13,814 nt of DNA from CAZCWX01 sp964502465 (GTDB taxonomy: Bacteria > Desulfobacterota > Binatia > Bin18), in the NCBI GenBank assembly GCA_964502465.1, contig CAZCWX010000432.1, forward strand, positions 1 through 13,814, in the 5' to 3' direction. Positions within the stretch are counted from its first letter, which is position 1. The number at the start of each line of letters is the position of its first letter. The position numbers and the translations under genes are program-made. The notes below the pieces were generated by a model. The model was not told where the DNA came from. It did no database searches and saw only the letters and a program-made list of their open reading frames with translations. Below, in pieces: positions 12,675 through 13,814 of this stretch.

Positions 12675-13400
12675 TTATCGTTGCCAGCCCCACTGTTCGC
12701 GTTTATCCCAGCAATACTCCATGCGCCGGACAGGATGACCATGCTTGAGTTTGCTGCCAATCAGATAGGCATCAATGGCAGCCACGACCATACAAATCAC
12801 CCACGCTCCTCCTGCCGTAATCAGGGCGCAGAAAAAGGCCAACCCTAGAAGGGTGAACCCTTTCTTACACTGGCCGAGATACATTTGTCCAAGCCCGGGC
12901 AGAAAAAAACTCAGGGCTCCAGCATCGAGAGGGCCTTTGGGCGGAATTGAGGGCTGCACCCACCCTGCTTCTGGCGAACTGCTCTGTGGAGTAAGTTTCG
13001 GTATCGACGGGAGGCCCAGAATCTCTTTGATTGCCCTTAAGAGCTTATCGAATTCGGGATGAGGTCCCGTTTCTTGCCAATTAACGAGCCGCGCTGCTTG
13101 AATGCGTCGAAATTCCAGCGGAATGCGGACATCGTCGATCAGCACTGGCACGAGGACTTCGCGCTGTGCTCCCTCCGATGCTTCGGCTTTTACCCACCTG
13201 GATGACACAGCGGCCTGAGACCACAAGACGACAACACAGCGTGCCGCATTTAACTCTTCCTCGACGACCTGATCGAAGGTTTTTCCGGGAGGAATCTGCC
13301 GATCCCACCACACCGACCACCCCTGGCGCTCCAGTGCTGTAGCGAGTTGCTGTGCTCTCGCCCTATCTACACTTGCGTAGCTGATAAAGATGTCACTCAT
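12675..13400 (-). CDS. TIR-domain protein with C-terminal TM2-like membrane domain
   Basis: A 241-residue protein. Residues 1-125 are a TIR domain: DIFISYASVDRARAQQLATA, WSVWWDRQIPPGKTFDQ, ARCVVVLWSQAAVSSRWVKA, and LVPVLIDD. Glu73 in RWVKAEASEG is at the position of the catalytic glutamate of NAD-cleaving TIRs. A Pro/Ser linker (130-157) leads to a TM2-type domain (LSFFLPGLGQMYLGQCKKG, two hydrophobic helices, AIDAYLIGSKL; 158-220). ATG 13400 was chosen because GGAGGAGAGCA lies upstream; the frame extends to 13544 but without a site or homology. TIR proteins often act as NADase effectors in anti-phage defence or in signalling. No sensor gene (CD-NTase, Thoeris ThsA, Argonaute) is in the window. 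The SnoaL-like gene follows. Confidence 0.88.
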   Translation of the reverse strand: MSDIFISYASVDRARAQQLATALERQGWSVWWDRQIPPGKTFDQVVEEELNAARCVVVLWSQAAVSSRWVKAEASEGAQREVLVPVLIDDVRIPLEFRRIQAARLVNWQETGPHPEFDKLLRAIKEILGLPSIPKLTPQSSSPEAGWVQPSIPPKGPLDAGALSFFLPGLGQMYLGQCKKGFTLLGLAFFCALITAGGAWVICMVVAAIDAYLIGSKLKHGHPVRRMEYCWDKREQWGWQR

Positions 13401-13562
13401 TGCTCTCCTCCAACAAGAGGACGGGTGTATCGAAGCCGTTGCGATGTGTTCCCCCCTCTGACCGATATGTAGAGCAACCCCTGTGCCACAACCACGAGGG
13501 AGCAGCAGGTGGCAATTTGAAAGAGAATTCAACTGCTTGGACAAAGATTGAGGGAGAAAAAT

Positions 13563-13624
13563 GACCTGGCTCGGTTATCTTATTTTGGAATGCTCAATGC
13601 CATCTTGAGATAACCTGCCAGGTC
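13563..13624. other. Large imperfect hairpin upstream of the intron
   Basis: GACCTGG (13563-13569) and GGTTATCT (13573-13580) pair with AGATAACC (13608-13615) and CCAGGTC (13618-13624), giving 15 bp of stem with a small internal loop and a 27-nt apical loop. GATTTTCG follows on the plus strand. The hairpin plus T-run just before a group II intron resembles the terminator-type target preferred by group IIC introns. It could also be a terminator, or an end of a mobile element. Confidence 0.5.
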
Positions 13625-13640
13625 GATTTTCGTTACTGAG

Positions 13641-13814
13641 GTGTACGCCCGGCATGGGCGTGAGTGTGGGGTGCAAGTCCCCTGTAGGAAGTTCACCTTC
13701 ATGCATTGCAAGATACCTGAAGACAACGACGAGTCCAAGGCAAGGGCGTCGCCGCGAGGCGAGGTCTGCAGGAAGCCGGCGACCGCGTTGCGAGGCGAGG
13801 AACACGAACGGCAG
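13641..13814 (+). ncRNA. Group II intron, 5' part of domain I (runs off window)
   Basis: The segment begins GTGTACGCCCGGCATGGGCG, the usual 5' end of bacterial group II introns, with stem CGCCC/GGGCG (13646-13660). GGGG-TGCAAGT-CCCC follows (13668-13682). Further on, TCGCC-GCGA-GGCGA (13749-13762) makes a stem with a GNRA tetraloop, and GAAGCCGGCGAC and GAACACGAACGGCAG resemble conserved domain I pieces. The reverse transcriptase and domains II-VI would lie beyond 13814. The 5' boundary at 13641 is set by the GTG start and is approximate. Structural class cannot be fixed from this portion. Confidence 0.75.

Noticed and set aside
12675..13400. TIR gene as part of CBASS or Thoeris
   Set aside because: No CD-NTase, ThsA-like or other partner gene is within the window; such an assignment would be unsupported.
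1..13814. CRISPR array, tRNA or rRNA
   Set aside because: No regularly spaced repeat-spacer array, no cloverleaf with T-loop sequence and no rRNA segment was seen; the CTGAACC boxes are too few and too close for CRISPR.

Overview
The window looks like accessory, gene-debris-rich DNA from a Gram-negative bacterium. Evidence is a lipobox lipoprotein, Sec signal peptides, an LpxO/AspH-type hydroxylase and mostly GC-rich coding sequence. The long winged-helix/ATPase/TPR regulator and the dispersed palindromes suggest an uncultured proteobacterial or Tectomicrobia-like lineage. That placement is an impression, not something the sequence proves.

Left half (1-6600): almost everything reads on the minus strand, and intact genes alternate with wreckage. 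Intact are an AspH/LpxO-family dioxygenase and an SDR oxidoreductase (adjacent, co-directional), a group I truncated haemoglobin, and a conserved small unknown protein. Remnants are a PsiE C-terminus, a lipoprotein gene with an internal deletion and two frame changes, the C-terminus of a DUF4410 protein, the N-terminus of a HAD-type phosphatase, the N-terminus of an arylsulfatase, an IS5-type transposase N-terminus and the N-terminus of a winged-helix regulator. A complete MntA-HepT (nucleotidyltransferase/HEPN) toxin-antitoxin pair sits on the plus strand exactly between the HAD and arylsulfatase stumps. Three copies of a CTGAACC direct-repeat module with fixed spacing (two full, one partial) recur, each followed on the minus strand by a -10-like hexamer at the same distance. 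They look like Pho-box-style promoters.

Centre (6800-11960): a minus-strand three-gene cluster encodes a secreted protein made of three four-cysteine repeats, a secreted cysteine-containing protein of unknown fold, and a membrane-anchored coiled-coil protein. A strong hairpin follows it. Divergently transcribed is a 1002-residue winged-helix / STAND-type ATPase / TPR regulator with GGTAA direct repeats at its start codon. This is the best candidate for an undescribed system: a signal-sensing regulator facing a cell-envelope operon of unknown function. The regulator gene carries two in-frame low-complexity linkers.

Right end (12260-13814): a minus-strand pair encodes a TIR-domain protein with a C-terminal TM2-like membrane domain and a SnoaL/NTF2-like protein. 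Beyond it a large imperfect hairpin is followed directly by what looks like the 5' end of a group II intron, which runs off the window.
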